Shown in pieces: positions 32,142 to 40,342 of a DNA stretch of 49,646 nt (the stretch's first letter is position 1; each line of letters starts with the position of its first letter). Location of the stretch: positions 12,833-62,478 of the forward strand of contig JAAUZD010000029.1 in assembly GCA_014804785.1 (NCBI GenBank), written 5' to 3'. The translations under genes and the position numbers were made by a program. A model generated the notes under the pieces. It ran no database searches. It was not told the DNA's origin and worked only from the letters and a program-made list of their open reading frames with translations. The stretch is from Lachnospiraceae bacterium (GTDB lineage: Bacteria; Bacillota; Clostridia; Lachnospirales; Lachnospiraceae).

Positions 32142-33110
32142 TTATGACTCTCGTTTCTTTATTGGAATCAGTAAATCCAACTGCTCTGCTTTTTCTGCAC
32201 CTTCCAGAATCTTTGTATAAATATTCAGCTCTTCCTCCAGACAGCCTCCCATCCCCTCCGGCTCTCTCCACTGGACTTCATACTCCTGATTACGCATGGT
32301 CAGATTGACGAACGGTTCCCATTCATTAAAATCACCAAAATTGATACAATGCGCCGCATATAACCCTCCAGCAAACTGTTTGATCTCAATCGGAGCTTTC
32401 ACTTCCATATCTTCAGGAATTGTCACCCAGAATTCATAACCGTACTCCCTCTGTCCTTCCTGAGGGGTTGGATTGTTAAACCCGTATAACCTGAAATCCG
32501 GTTTCACCTTCGGCAGATTTGCTTCCCTGATAAAAGAATAAACCACCTTCTTTGCCGGCTCCTCCGGGCTCTCTCCAACATACCTGTATGCCGCTATTTT
32601 TGCCGGCGGCAGATAGACGATTCTGACATCCATCTTTTCCTCCAAAACCTTGTTCGCATCCATCAACTGATCCATATACAATTCCTCCTTTAAATTGGTT
32701 TTCGGAGGCTTCATGACATGGAGAATTTCCAGAAGCTCAGTGTCCTTCAAAATATCCAGCCTAACTCTTTCCCGGATGCTCTCATTCAGCTTGAATACTA
32801 AAGTTCCCAAGATATCACGGAGTGTTCCCAGCGCGGCTATTTCCTCATCCAGTTCCGAAAGATTTTTCTGCAATATCTCCAGTGCCTGTTTTTGACTGGC
32901 ATCATCAAGAATCACTGCAATCTGCTGCACCGGTATCCTTAGTTTTCTGAGCACCAGAATCTGCTGTATACGCTTAACAGCCTCTTCATCATATACCCGG
33001 TAGGAATAATCGGGGATACGCATACTTGAAATCAATCCCTTTTTTTCATAGTAACGCAGCATTCTGGCAGATATATTAAATTGTTGTGATACCTGACTTA
33101 TCGTTTCCAT
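32142..33110 (-). CDS. MerR-family regulator with GyrI-like ligand domain
   Basis: This 322-aa regulator has the MerR helix-turn-helix at residues 1-70 (VSQQFNISARMLRYYEKKGL), a dimerising coiled coil (about 80-125) and a C-terminal GyrI/AraC-E-binding domain (about 160-310, VYLPPAKIAAYRYVG and GYEFWVTIPEDME). Such proteins bind small, often cationic, ligands. The promoter shows the long 19-bp spacer typical of MerR-controlled promoters. Probable targets are itself and the DUF5131 gene. Confidence 0.93.
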   Translation of the reverse strand: METISQVSQQFNISARMLRYYEKKGLISSMRIPDYSYRVYDEEAVKRIQQILVLRKLRIPVQQIAVILDDASQKQALEILQKNLSELDEEIAALGTLRDILGTLVFKLNESIRERVRLDILKDTELLEILHVMKPPKTNLKEELYMDQLMDANKVLEEKMDVRIVYLPPAKIAAYRYVGESPEEPAKKVVYSFIREANLPKVKPDFRLYGFNNPTPQEGQREYGYEFWVTIPEDMEVKAPIEIKQFAGGLYAAHCINFGDFNEWEPFVNLTMRNQEYEVQWREPEGMGGCLEEELNIYTKILEGAEKAEQLDLLIPIKKRES

Positions 33111-33133
33111 CGCTTTCTGCCTCCTTAATGCTC

Positions 33134-33164
33134 AGTTTAAAGTGCGACACGGTGTCAGAGTCAA
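33134..33164 (-). promoter_or_regulatory. MerR-type promoter with 19-bp spacer
   Basis: On the minus strand TTGACT (33159-33164) and TAAACT (33134-33139) have a 19-bp spacer containing the dyad GACACGGTGTC (33146-33156). This overlong spacer and central dyad are the hallmark of MerR activation. Confidence 0.8.
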
Positions 33165-33185
33165 GGTGTAATATAATAAATCATT

Positions 33186-33782
33186 TTACTTCTTATCTGC
33201 ACGCTGATTGCCTTTGAATTCCTTTTCCACATGACAGTGCTCGTACTTACCGACCAATTTATTGCCCTCAAATTCTAATTCGATAATGTATGGCATCCAG
33301 TCTATAATTCTTAAAAAATCTTCACAGCCAAAGCTGTTATCATAAAAATTCAATATTGTACTAAGAGCAGTACCATGAGTTCCTATTACAATTTCCTTAT
33401 CCGGATTATCGGATAAAATTTTATTCAAAGCTTCCATATTACGTTTCTGAACCATAGCAATAGATTCGCCACCATCTTCATGATAGTCATGGTCAGCCCA
33501 GCGTTTCTGAAACATACCATGATTATTACCATCCGGACCTTTTTCACGTTCCCTAAAGCGTTCGTCTTTTATTATTTCTTTTCCGAAAAAGGCAGCCGTT
33601 TCTGCTATAGTATCTATGCTTCGCTTGTATGGACTACAATAAAACACATCTATTTTCTTCTCTTTTAAAAATTCTAATACAATCGTTGAATCTTTTTTAC
33701 CTTCTTCCGTTAAAGGTCTTGTTCTATCTTCCTTCCACGCATGTTCCGGTTGCGCATGACGCACAAAATATATCTTTGTCAT
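33186..33782 (-). CDS. Histidine phosphatase family protein
   Basis: This 198-aa protein has the phosphohistidine motif FVRHAQPEH (His9), Arg residues in SPYKRSIDT, and the second His in IGTHGTALS. It is a phosphoglycerate-mutase-type phosphatase acting on an unknown small phosphate ester. The real start is the ATG at 33782, as the longer frame begins at TTG inside the upstream gene; AGGAGATAGGAG precedes the ATG. It lies 7 nt after the methyltransferase gene. Confidence 0.92.
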   Translation of the reverse strand: MTKIYFVRHAQPEHAWKEDRTRPLTEEGKKDSTIVLEFLKEKKIDVFYCSPYKRSIDTIAETAAFFGKEIIKDERFREREKGPDGNNHGMFQKRWADHDYHEDGGESIAMVQKRNMEALNKILSDNPDKEIVIGTHGTALSTILNFYDNSFGCEDFLRIIDWMPYIIELEFEGNKLVGKYEHCHVEKEFKGNQRADKK

Positions 33783-33789
33783 AATGCTC

Positions 33790-34491
33790 CTATCTCCTTT
33801 CAATCATTAAATGATGAAAAAATGCAATATCTTTATATTCATCCATATCAGACACACGCATCTCAATCTCCGCCATTTTGTCCTGCCAATCGGTATCCTT
33901 GTGAATCTCCTGATTCTGTTGCATGTCCCAAAATGTTCTCATGCCAAGTGTCTTTGTAATCATAAGTTCAGGACACCATTTTTCAATATCTGAATCCTCA
34001 TAATAACGAATTGCTCCGTACTTGGAAGCCATTCCATCATTTCCATCCAGCAGACTATGTGCATGCTCAAAATCATTTAAAAGTACAACCATCTGCATAA
34101 CCCTTCCTGCACGGTTATGTTTCACTATCGAAATCTTTCCATCCTGCTTAAGAATTCTTGCAAACTCCTTAACAATATCTACTCTATCCTCCGCATATTC
34201 TAAAACGTTGTGACAAATTATCATATCAAATGTCTCATCAGCAAATTTACGCACCTCATCCGTACTTCCGGTAATTTGCGTATACTGATTATCTGACCAT
34301 CTTTCCCTTACACTTTCTTCGTCCGGTTCAATAGCTGTTACATCGTTATGATCTGCCAGATAATTTGCGGTCACTCCTATACCACTGCCAAAATCAAGTA
34401 TCTTCTTATCATGAACGTCTCCTAATTGCTTCCATACAATTCTTTTCATCAAACATTCCCATGGTTGTAAATCCGTCACTCTTCTGCTCAC
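33790..34491 (-). CDS. Class I SAM-dependent methyltransferase
   Basis: This 233-aa protein has motif I ILDFGSGIGVTANYL, the acidic post-I VTAIEPDEESV and motif IV/V FDMIICHNVLEYAEDR. It is of the small-molecule type; the substrate is unknown. The start is GTG at 34491 with GGAG 8 nt upstream. It is followed at once by the phosphatase gene, so the two probably act on the same metabolite. Confidence 0.9.
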   Translation of the reverse strand: MSRRVTDLQPWECLMKRIVWKQLGDVHDKKILDFGSGIGVTANYLADHNDVTAIEPDEESVRERWSDNQYTQITGSTDEVRKFADETFDMIICHNVLEYAEDRVDIVKEFARILKQDGKISIVKHNRAGRVMQMVVLLNDFEHAHSLLDGNDGMASKYGAIRYYEDSDIEKWCPELMITKTLGMRTFWDMQQNQEIHKDTDWQDKMAEIEMRVSDMDEYKDIAFFHHLMIERR

Positions 34492-34517
34492 TATACCAAC
34501 TCCATTTCCTCTATATT

Positions 34518-34586
34518 TTCACATATCCTTTGGCTCTTTCCGATGGACGTATTGAATATCCAATGAAATAGACATCATTTTTGCTT
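34518..34586 (-). pseudogene. Relic of a second methyltransferase-GNAT gene pair
   Basis: On the minus strand a piece encoding AKMMSIS is fused directly to one encoding GYSIRPSERAKGY. These match the end of the methyltransferase at 36486 (AKMMPIS) and the acetyl-CoA loop of the GNAT at 36054 (GYSIRPSERGKGY). A 31-nt block (34534-34564) is identical to 36254-36284, and 34562-34586 matches 36511-36535 with one change. An old copy of the pair has been deleted down to 70 bp. Confidence 0.8.
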
Positions 34587-34593
34587 GTTCATG

Positions 34594-35220
34594 TCAAATG
34601 GATTTCAGATTTAAAACCTTCTGAAAGAACAGTAAAAATCCGTCTTCTACCGCAAACTGATCCAATTCATCAGCCGCCAGATCGTAATAGTACTTATTGG
34701 TTTTCACATCAATCGACATACTATCCAACGGAAATCCCTTTTTTCTTATTGCACTGTGAGGCTTGTCTGTTAATATAAATTTCTCACTAGCCATAGAAGG
34801 ATCCATAGATTCATAAATATGATTTTCATCCATTACAAAGCAAATTGCATTTCTGTACCTTGCAATAAGGTTCCCATACTGTCTTACCAGACCTGCGTAG
34901 TATTCCACCATCTCTTCATCTGATAAACATTTACCATTTACATTGCGCACATGAACACCCGGTTGAACTTCATCTGGAACATTATCAAAGTACAATCCCG
35001 AATCGCAGGAAAATACAGGCATCTGAAAGGCTTTGTAATATACCATTGCTTTCAATTTTGCATTTTCAAGTGGTGTATTACCATTCTCTGTAACTTCTGG
35101 AATACTCTTCCCTTCCGTTCTTAAATCATTTAAGCCAATCAATTCTATTCCTATCTTCTCAAGCCTGCTTTTCATTACAGATAATTTTGCCTGATTACCT
35201 GTTCCAAATAATAATTCCAT
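34594..35220 (-). CDS. HAM1/RdgB-like non-canonical purine NTP pyrophosphatase
   Basis: This 208-aa protein has the HAM1 start LLFGTGNQAKL (nucleotide-binding loop at residues 7-12), IPEVTENGNTPLENAKLKA and SCDSGLYFD. The family hydrolyses ITP, XTP and related damaged nucleotides. The C-terminal half (VMDENHIYESM, KKGFPLDSM) is divergent from housekeeping RdgB, so it is probably an accessory paralogue. It lies within a run of minus-strand enzyme genes with 30-100 nt gaps. Confidence 0.82.
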   Translation of the reverse strand: MELLFGTGNQAKLSVMKSRLEKIGIELIGLNDLRTEGKSIPEVTENGNTPLENAKLKAMVYYKAFQMPVFSCDSGLYFDNVPDEVQPGVHVRNVNGKCLSDEEMVEYYAGLVRQYGNLIARYRNAICFVMDENHIYESMDPSMASEKFILTDKPHSAIRKKGFPLDSMSIDVKTNKYYYDLAADELDQFAVEDGFLLFFQKVLNLKSI

Positions 35221-35251
35221 TTTATTATTACCTGCTTTCCTTTCAATTCCT

Positions 35252-36019
35252 TTACATCACTATCTCGCTATCAAAATACTGTTCCTGAAAATAAATCTGT
35301 TTCTTGATTTCTTCTTTTGTAAAAGTCATTCCCTCCGGTGCAACAATCCACTTTTCTTCCACATCATCATTTCTATAAACAATTGCAATAATCTTACCGG
35401 TGAACTTTTCTACTGCTTTACTCACGCCTAATATATAAACATCCTGTTCCTCTCCGTCCGGTGCCATAATTCCTTTCACATACCCATAATTAATTGGATA
35501 ATACATATCCTTATGGTCAGGGTGGTAACTGCCTAATGGTCTATCAACCATTACAGTTACTGTTCTGCCAATAACAGAATCAACTAATTTCTTCGTAAAA
35601 CAAATAATTCTATTCGCTTCTACAAATCCCATCTTTAAGTGAAATTTCAAGCTTTCTTCATTATCCAGTTCACAGTCACTGGCAAATTCAGTACAGCCCT
35701 GCTCCTTTGCCCATTCCTGACAAGTCTCCAGCATTTCTTTTGCTAATCCCTTTTTTCTATATTCCTTTTCTACAAAAATTCCTTCCAGATATCCCACCGG
35801 ACCAGAACCTGTACCTTCTACATAGTCATGTCTTAATCCACATTGCGCAAATCCAACCGCACATTCATCTGCCATGGCAAGAAAAACAATACTACTTTCT
35901 TTACTCATGTAATCACAAAATTTCTCTACCAATTCTTCAATTTTGTGTGATTCCCACATCTGAATTGCCAATCTTGCAATTTTTTGTGTATCCTCCAAAG
36001 TAGCTTCTCTAATCTTCAT
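35252..36019 (-). CDS. GNAT acetyltransferase fused to a small inorganic-pyrophosphatase-like domain
   Basis: This 255-aa fusion has an AAC(6')-like GNAT at residues 1-145 (EYRKKGLAKEMLETC, SLKFHLKMGFVEA). Residues about 149-255 are a pyrophosphatase-like domain with YPINYGYVKG, APDGEEQDVYILG (187-198) and RNDDVEEKW (216-224), known from stand-alone clostridial proteins of about 110 residues. Both halves look complete. The first ATG at 36064 is replaced by the one at 36019, which follows AGGAGAGAC. It sits between a GNAT and a HAM1-like gene. The link of an acetyltransferase with pyrophosphate release is unexplained. Confidence 0.87.
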   Translation of the reverse strand: MKIREATLEDTQKIARLAIQMWESHKIEELVEKFCDYMSKESSIVFLAMADECAVGFAQCGLRHDYVEGTGSGPVGYLEGIFVEKEYRKKGLAKEMLETCQEWAKEQGCTEFASDCELDNEESLKFHLKMGFVEANRIICFTKKLVDSVIGRTVTVMVDRPLGSYHPDHKDMYYPINYGYVKGIMAPDGEEQDVYILGVSKAVEKFTGKIIAIVYRNDDVEEKWIVAPEGMTFTKEEIKKQIYFQEQYFDSEIVM

Positions 36020-36053
36020 TTTCACTGTCTCTCCTAAGCTCTTGCTAAAACAT

Positions 36054-36455
36054 TTATACACCAAAATAAATCCAATATCTTTGAATCACTTCCCCATCAA
36101 CATGTACATCCTTTTCATACACACCGCCATTTGCGATTATCGTTCTTGCACTTGCTACATTTTGCGGGCTGCAAGTTACCATAACCTTGGTCATTCCTCT
36201 TTCGCGGCATTTTTCCAAATTAAGTCTGAGCATTTCTTTCCCATATCCCTTGCCTCTTTCCGATGGACGTATTGAATATCCAATATGTCCTCCCCACAGA
36301 CCTAATATCGGATGGTCGATATGATGTCTCAAATCAATAATCCCAATAATTCTGTTGTCACTTAACTTGACAGCCAAATATACCTCCTTGAGCACAGTAT
36401 ATCCTTTAAAAATGTCAGTTCGACCGCTTATATCACCAGCCGTTTTCTTTGTCAC
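36054..36455 (-). CDS. GNAT-family N-acetyltransferase, N-terminally short
   Basis: This 133-aa protein has LAVKLSDNRIIGIIDLRH, GYSIRPSERGKGYGKEML and VASARTIIANGGVYEKD, the C-terminal two thirds of a GNAT family usually 170-180 residues long. The probable start is a GTG at 36455, only 30 nt after the methyltransferase gene. The first 40 or so residues expected for the family are missing, so it may be a truncated, inactive copy. Confidence 0.75.
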   Translation of the reverse strand: MTKKTAGDISGRTDIFKGYTVLKEVYLAVKLSDNRIIGIIDLRHHIDHPILGLWGGHIGYSIRPSERGKGYGKEMLRLNLEKCRERGMTKVMVTCSPQNVASARTIIANGGVYEKDVHVDGEVIQRYWIYFGV

Positions 36456-36485
36456 ATCATCCTTATTGTTTGTATTCTTAAGCTT

Positions 36486-37256
36486 CTAAAGTTTTCTTGC
36501 CTTAATGCAAAATGAAATAGGCATCATTTTTGCTTTCTTGGTTTTAGGATCAACCTCTCCTATTGCCTTTAATGATTCCTCATCTGTTTCTTCTACAAGC
36601 TGCTCTATTGCAAAGCCAGCTTTAGCCAAAGCATTAATATATGTCGATATCTTTCTATTACATAAGACTATTTCACTATCATGTACTGGCATTTTAAAAT
36701 AGGACTCATCATAATAACTTTTTGTCATTACCAGCTTATCATCCTCAAAAACTTCTCTACGGTCATCACATGACCACGCAACACAGTAATTCAATGTATG
36801 ATGCCAGCTAAATATAAAAATACCATCCTTTTTCAAGTAAGAGGCAATTTTATCAAATGTTCCTTGCAGGTCTGTAGTCCAGCCAATGCCATATATGGAA
36901 TATACATAATCAAAATAATCTTTTGGCACATCAAGTTCATCTTCCATCTTCGAACATATAAGCTTTGCCGAATATCCACTATTCTTCAAAAGCTTAGCTG
37001 CATTATCAAGCTGCTTTTGTGACAAATCAACGCCATATAACTCTGCCGCACCTTTTTCAGCATTATATTTCAAAGAATGTCCGCTACCACAGCATATCTC
37101 CAACATTTTCTTACCTGCAACATTACCGAATAAATGCAAATCATCTTCTGTTGGAAATCGTACCCCGTATACCGGCAGTGCCGTTGTCCCAAACCACAAA
37201 TCAGCATGGTCATTCCAATATGTCTTATTACTTTCAATTATCTCATTACTCTTCAT
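36486..37256 (-). CDS. Class I SAM-dependent methyltransferase
   Basis: This 256-aa protein shows MLEICCGSGHSLKY (motif I), ELYGVDLSQKQLD (motif II) and FDYVYSIYGIGWTTD. It belongs to the Methyltransf_11/25 type and its substrate is unknown. AGGAAGAG precedes the ATG. Its 3' end is duplicated as a relic at 34562-34586. It is the partner of the GNAT that follows. Confidence 0.92.
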   Translation of the reverse strand: MKSNEIIESNKTYWNDHADLWFGTTALPVYGVRFPTEDDLHLFGNVAGKKMLEICCGSGHSLKYNAEKGAAELYGVDLSQKQLDNAAKLLKNSGYSAKLICSKMEDELDVPKDYFDYVYSIYGIGWTTDLQGTFDKIASYLKKDGIFIFSWHHTLNYCVAWSCDDRREVFEDDKLVMTKSYYDESYFKMPVHDSEIVLCNRKISTYINALAKAGFAIEQLVEETDEESLKAIGEVDPKTKKAKMMPISFCIKARKL

Positions 37257-37339
37257 ATTCTCTTCCTAACTCAATCCTATTCCCTTTAAAGCTCCGTTTG
37301 TTGTAATGATTTGATACACATTCATTTCCGCGCAAAACA

Positions 37340-38110
37340 TTATTTAGTAATTGCTTGAATTAGAATTTTGTAAAATTCATCTTTTGCATATTTTTCCATA
37401 AATGGACTATGTCCGCATTTCCCTAAAATATAAGTTTTACACGTTACACCATTTTCTTGTAATGGTATCGTTACGCCTTTTACCGGATGAGGATCAAATT
37501 GCCCTTGTATTAAATATATTTTGCTCTTAACATTCTTAAAGGATGTCAGTAATTCTCCACTAGTTCTTAGCTTAGCAGCTTCATTCCAAACTTTGTTATG
37601 CATTTCGCTATCTGCTTTATCTGCCTTATGTTTTTCTCTGTTTTCAAGACAATAGTTATCTGATCTTTCAAGTATGTCCGGAATTTTCTCCATATCCTCA
37701 TCTGTTGCCTGATTGTCAATCAATCTTTGAAATATTGCTCCATCTTCTTCAGATAGATTTTGAAATCTACGGGCACCTATTTCCGAAACATATTTATCTT
37801 CAAGCGGACCACTGCCAATTAAAATTAAATGCTCAATCAGTTCTGGATATTTTTCTGTAAAAAGTGCTGCTAACCATGCCCCCCAAGAATGCCCAACCAA
37901 AGACACTTTATCACTGCAATTATCCTTGATTTGATTATACAATTCTTCTATAAGTTCGGCTATGGAGTATTTTGATTGTATAGCTTCAACAACACCAATC
38001 TGCGATAGTTCCGTCAATTCTTGTGCACATCTTTTTAATAATCCTATTGCTCCGGGACCGCCATGAACCAAAACTATTTTATAAGGCGCTTTACCATATA
38101 GTCGTACCAT
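37340..38110 (-). CDS. Alpha/beta hydrolase (proline-iminopeptidase-like)
   Basis: This 256-aa enzyme has the oxyanion motif HGGPG (16-20), nucleophile Ser75 in VGHSWG, acid Asp206 in GQFDPHP and His234 in KCGHSPF. The lid is helical (about 105-170). It hydrolyses an ester or peptide of unknown identity. GGAG precedes the ATG. It heads a minus-strand run of seven enzyme genes to 33186 with no gap above about 100 nt. Confidence 0.9.
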   Translation of the reverse strand: MVRLYGKAPYKIVLVHGGPGAIGLLKRCAQELTELSQIGVVEAIQSKYSIAELIEELYNQIKDNCSDKVSLVGHSWGAWLAALFTEKYPELIEHLILIGSGPLEDKYVSEIGARRFQNLSEEDGAIFQRLIDNQATDEDMEKIPDILERSDNYCLENREKHKADKADSEMHNKVWNEAAKLRTSGELLTSFKNVKSKIYLIQGQFDPHPVKGVTIPLQENGVTCKTYILGKCGHSPFMEKYAKDEFYKILIQAITK

Positions 38111-38147
38111 TTCTATTTACTCCTCACGTCAGAGTATTTTTTCTCCA

Positions 38148-38176
38148 ATTATACCCCTTACATACTCTATTTGCCA
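38148..38176 (-). promoter_or_regulatory. Promoter of the hydrolase-led gene run
   Basis: On the minus strand TGGCAA (38171-38176) and TATAAT (38148-38153) have a 17-bp spacer. Confidence 0.55.
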
Positions 38177-38198
38177 CCACAAATATAGGGCACGTGCA

Positions 38199-38253
38199 CC
38201 TCCATGAGTGTTTACAGTTATATTTTACTATTGATATTTCATGGAGGCTTTTT
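38199..38253 (+). terminator. Hairpin with T-run
   Basis: CCTCCATGA (38199-38207) and TCATGGAGG (38239-38247) form a 9-bp stem with a 31-nt loop. CTTTTT follows. No plus-strand gene lies upstream, so it may be a relic or stop antisense transcription. Confidence 0.5.
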
Positions 38254-38277
38254 ATATAGTAATGCATTTACAGATTT

Positions 38278-38297
38278 CCAAAAATAAATATTTTTGG
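38278..38297. repeat. 20-bp inverted repeat upstream of the rhomboid gene
   Basis: CCAAAAATAAATATTTTTGG has 9-bp perfect arms around AA. It lies about 105 bp before the rhomboid start and may be an operator. Confidence 0.55.
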
Positions 38298-38402
38298 TAA
38301 AATTAAGGAAAAGGGGTGTCTTCTATCCTGATACTGATTGTTCACAAATTAATTTGCAGGGATGATAAATCCAATTTAAATAGTGAATAAGCGGAGTATA
38401 TT

Positions 38403-39005
38403 ATGAAATCTGTAACTAATTGGTCGAAAAATAATATAATGGCAATCATTTTAGTATTGTGCTTTATCCCTATTTATGTTTTTTCGCAAATAACTGGAAC
38501 AGCATTTGAGCACTGGGGATCCACAAGTATGGAATATCTTAATTCTGAATATTTTCGATGGTTGACATGTATTTTTCTGCATTTCAATTTTGTACATATC
38601 TTCTTTAATTCTATTGCACTATTAGCCATTGGCTCTTTAGTGAGTCCATTTATTGGAAAATGGAAAACTCTTTTTCTGTTTATCTTGTGTGGAATATTGG
38701 CAGAAATAGCTTGTTCTATTATAATAAGCTATTCAGAACCTGTTTATGGAGGCGGCTCATCAGGAGGAATATTTGCACTAATAGCTGTTTTTACTGTATG
38801 CTATTTAAGGTTTCCGCAAAATTTCACTCTTAAATGGTATAGATTGGATGTCATAATTGTAATTGCTTTTTTCATTTTTGCAAACGATAATATGGGTTCA
38901 TTTATGACACACATTTTTGGTTTTGTTGCGGGAATAATTGTAAGCTTTGTAATGGTATTAGCTGGATGGATAAATAATAAAGAACAAAAATCCATTGAGG
39001 GATAA
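38403..39005 (+). CDS. Rhomboid-family intramembrane serine protease
   Basis: This 200-aa protein has six membrane helices. The rhomboid signatures are HFNFVHIFFN (residues 60-69), GGGSSG with catalytic Ser120, and His170 in MTHIFGF. It cleaves transmembrane helices of unknown partner proteins. GCGGAG precedes the ATG. It is a single gene, convergent with the phosphatase. Confidence 0.93.
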   Translation: MKSVTNWSKNNIMAIILVLCFIPIYVFSQITGTAFEHWGSTSMEYLNSEYFRWLTCIFLHFNFVHIFFNSIALLAIGSLVSPFIGKWKTLFLFILCGILAEIACSIIISYSEPVYGGGSSGGIFALIAVFTVCYLRFPQNFTLKWYRLDVIIVIAFFIFANDNMGSFMTHIFGFVAGIIVSFVMVLAGWINNKEQKSIEG

Positions 39006-39074
39006 AATCTATATTTTTCAATAGAAACAGACACCTACAATCCAATTTACCCTGTTCCCTAGTCCAAATAACGA

Positions 39075-39638
39075 TTATAATTGTTTCAGCAATTGTTCCA
39101 TATTATCCCTGTGCGGAATAATAATTTCTATATCCACTTCGGGATGAGTATTCACATATGCAGTAAGCATATCCATTAAATTATCTTTAGACTTCATATA
39201 GTCATCAATGATTATTTCATCACTGAATCCAAGACGTTTCAAAATAAGCGCAGATACCACACCCGTGCGATCCTTGCCCGCCGTGCAGAAATACATCACA
39301 TTGGATTCCGCATTCATGATTGTATCGATAATATTTTTCATTTTATCATCTATCATCTGTTGATATACAATATGCAGATGTTCAAGTGATTTTGGCGTAT
39401 CACCACCGCCCGTAACCGGAAGATGAAAATATCTAAATCCTTCTATCTCTTTAAGATTGCATGGCTTTTTGGCAATCTCCTCATCTGACCTCAAGTCTAC
39501 AATCGTAGTTATATTATTATCTAATAACCACCGGATTTCTTCATCGGTCAAATTCTCTGGATAGTCACTTCTAAAATACCGATTTGTACCTGTCGGCAGC
39601 ACTCGTGTGTTTTTCGTCGATTGCAATAAGGAACTCAT
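39075..39638 (-). CDS. Tyrosine phosphatase (Y_phosphatase3 type)
   Basis: This 187-aa protein has NITTIVDLRSDEE and the P-loop CTAGKDRTG (Cys118, Arg124), followed by VVSALILKRLG and the helix DDYMKSKDNL. The family removes phosphate from protein tyrosine or inositol lipids. GAGG lies before the ATG at good spacing. It is monocistronic and intact. Confidence 0.93.
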   Translation of the reverse strand: MSSLLQSTKNTRVLPTGTNRYFRSDYPENLTDEEIRWLLDNNITTIVDLRSDEEIAKKPCNLKEIEGFRYFHLPVTGGGDTPKSLEHLHIVYQQMIDDKMKNIIDTIMNAESNVMYFCTAGKDRTGVVSALILKRLGFSDEIIIDDYMKSKDNLMDMLTAYVNTHPEVDIEIIIPHRDNMEQLLKQL

Positions 39639-39702
39639 ATCAATAACCTCGCTAAATTTCCTGTTTTATTGGTTTTGAGAGACGACTCAGACAAGAGAAA
39701 GG

Positions 39703-40188
39703 TTAATTCCCGAATCTTTCGTTTTTCTTATCTAATTCCACAATTCTGTCATATCCATTTTGGATAATGTTCTCTATCCGCTCAAACAAAATTGCATCTT
39801 TGTCAACGTTCCCTGTACTGCCACCCTTATAATCTCCCTGTTCGGCAGCGTAAGCGACCAGCTCCGCTTTCATATTTTCCGCCGCTTTCCGACAAGTCTC
39901 CTGTTTATCGGAACATTTCAAATAGGCAAATATCCCCGATGCCGCTGTCGCAACTGACGTGGTGCAAGCAATCCAGCCCTTATCTGCGTCGCATGCCGTA
40001 AGGATAGTGGCCAGCGCAGGTAATACAATTCCCAGAATCGATAACGTCATTCCTACATATTTGTAAAAATTCGCATTTTTGATATAATACTCAAAACTGT
40101 TTTTTATCCTTTTTTGAAAATACTCATTCTCAATTTTTTCACAAAGATATAGGTAGTTTTTCACTTCTTTTCTCCCCAAAATAATCAT
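39703..40188 (-). CDS. DUF4231/SLATT-type two-helix membrane protein
   Basis: This 161-aa protein has an amphipathic start of about 45 residues, two membrane helices (about 45-65 and 72-90) and a C-terminal helical stretch. This is the SLATT/DUF4231 layout. SLATT proteins are predicted membrane effectors of nucleotide-signal or reverse-transcriptase defence systems. Here no SLOG, SMODS or RT gene is adjacent, so it is an orphan. GAAGG lies upstream of the ATG. Confidence 0.75.
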   Translation of the reverse strand: MIILGRKEVKNYLYLCEKIENEYFQKRIKNSFEYYIKNANFYKYVGMTLSILGIVLPALATILTACDADKGWIACTTSVATAASGIFAYLKCSDKQETCRKAAENMKAELVAYAAEQGDYKGGSTGNVDKDAILFERIENIIQNGYDRIVELDKKNERFGN

Positions 40189-40342
40189 ATCTTTCTCTAT
40201 ACCTTCCTTCTCTATTTCACTATGAAAAATTTGACCTCGATATGCATTATGATACTAATAAATTCATTAACTGTTTGACGAGATATGAGGTTATCATTTC
40301 CTGCATATAAGATTTCTGTGGGAATATTCCACATTATAGAAT

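Noticed and set aside
34594-35220. Housekeeping rdgB
   Set aside because: The divergent C-terminal half and accessory context argue for a paralogue, so no gene symbol is given.
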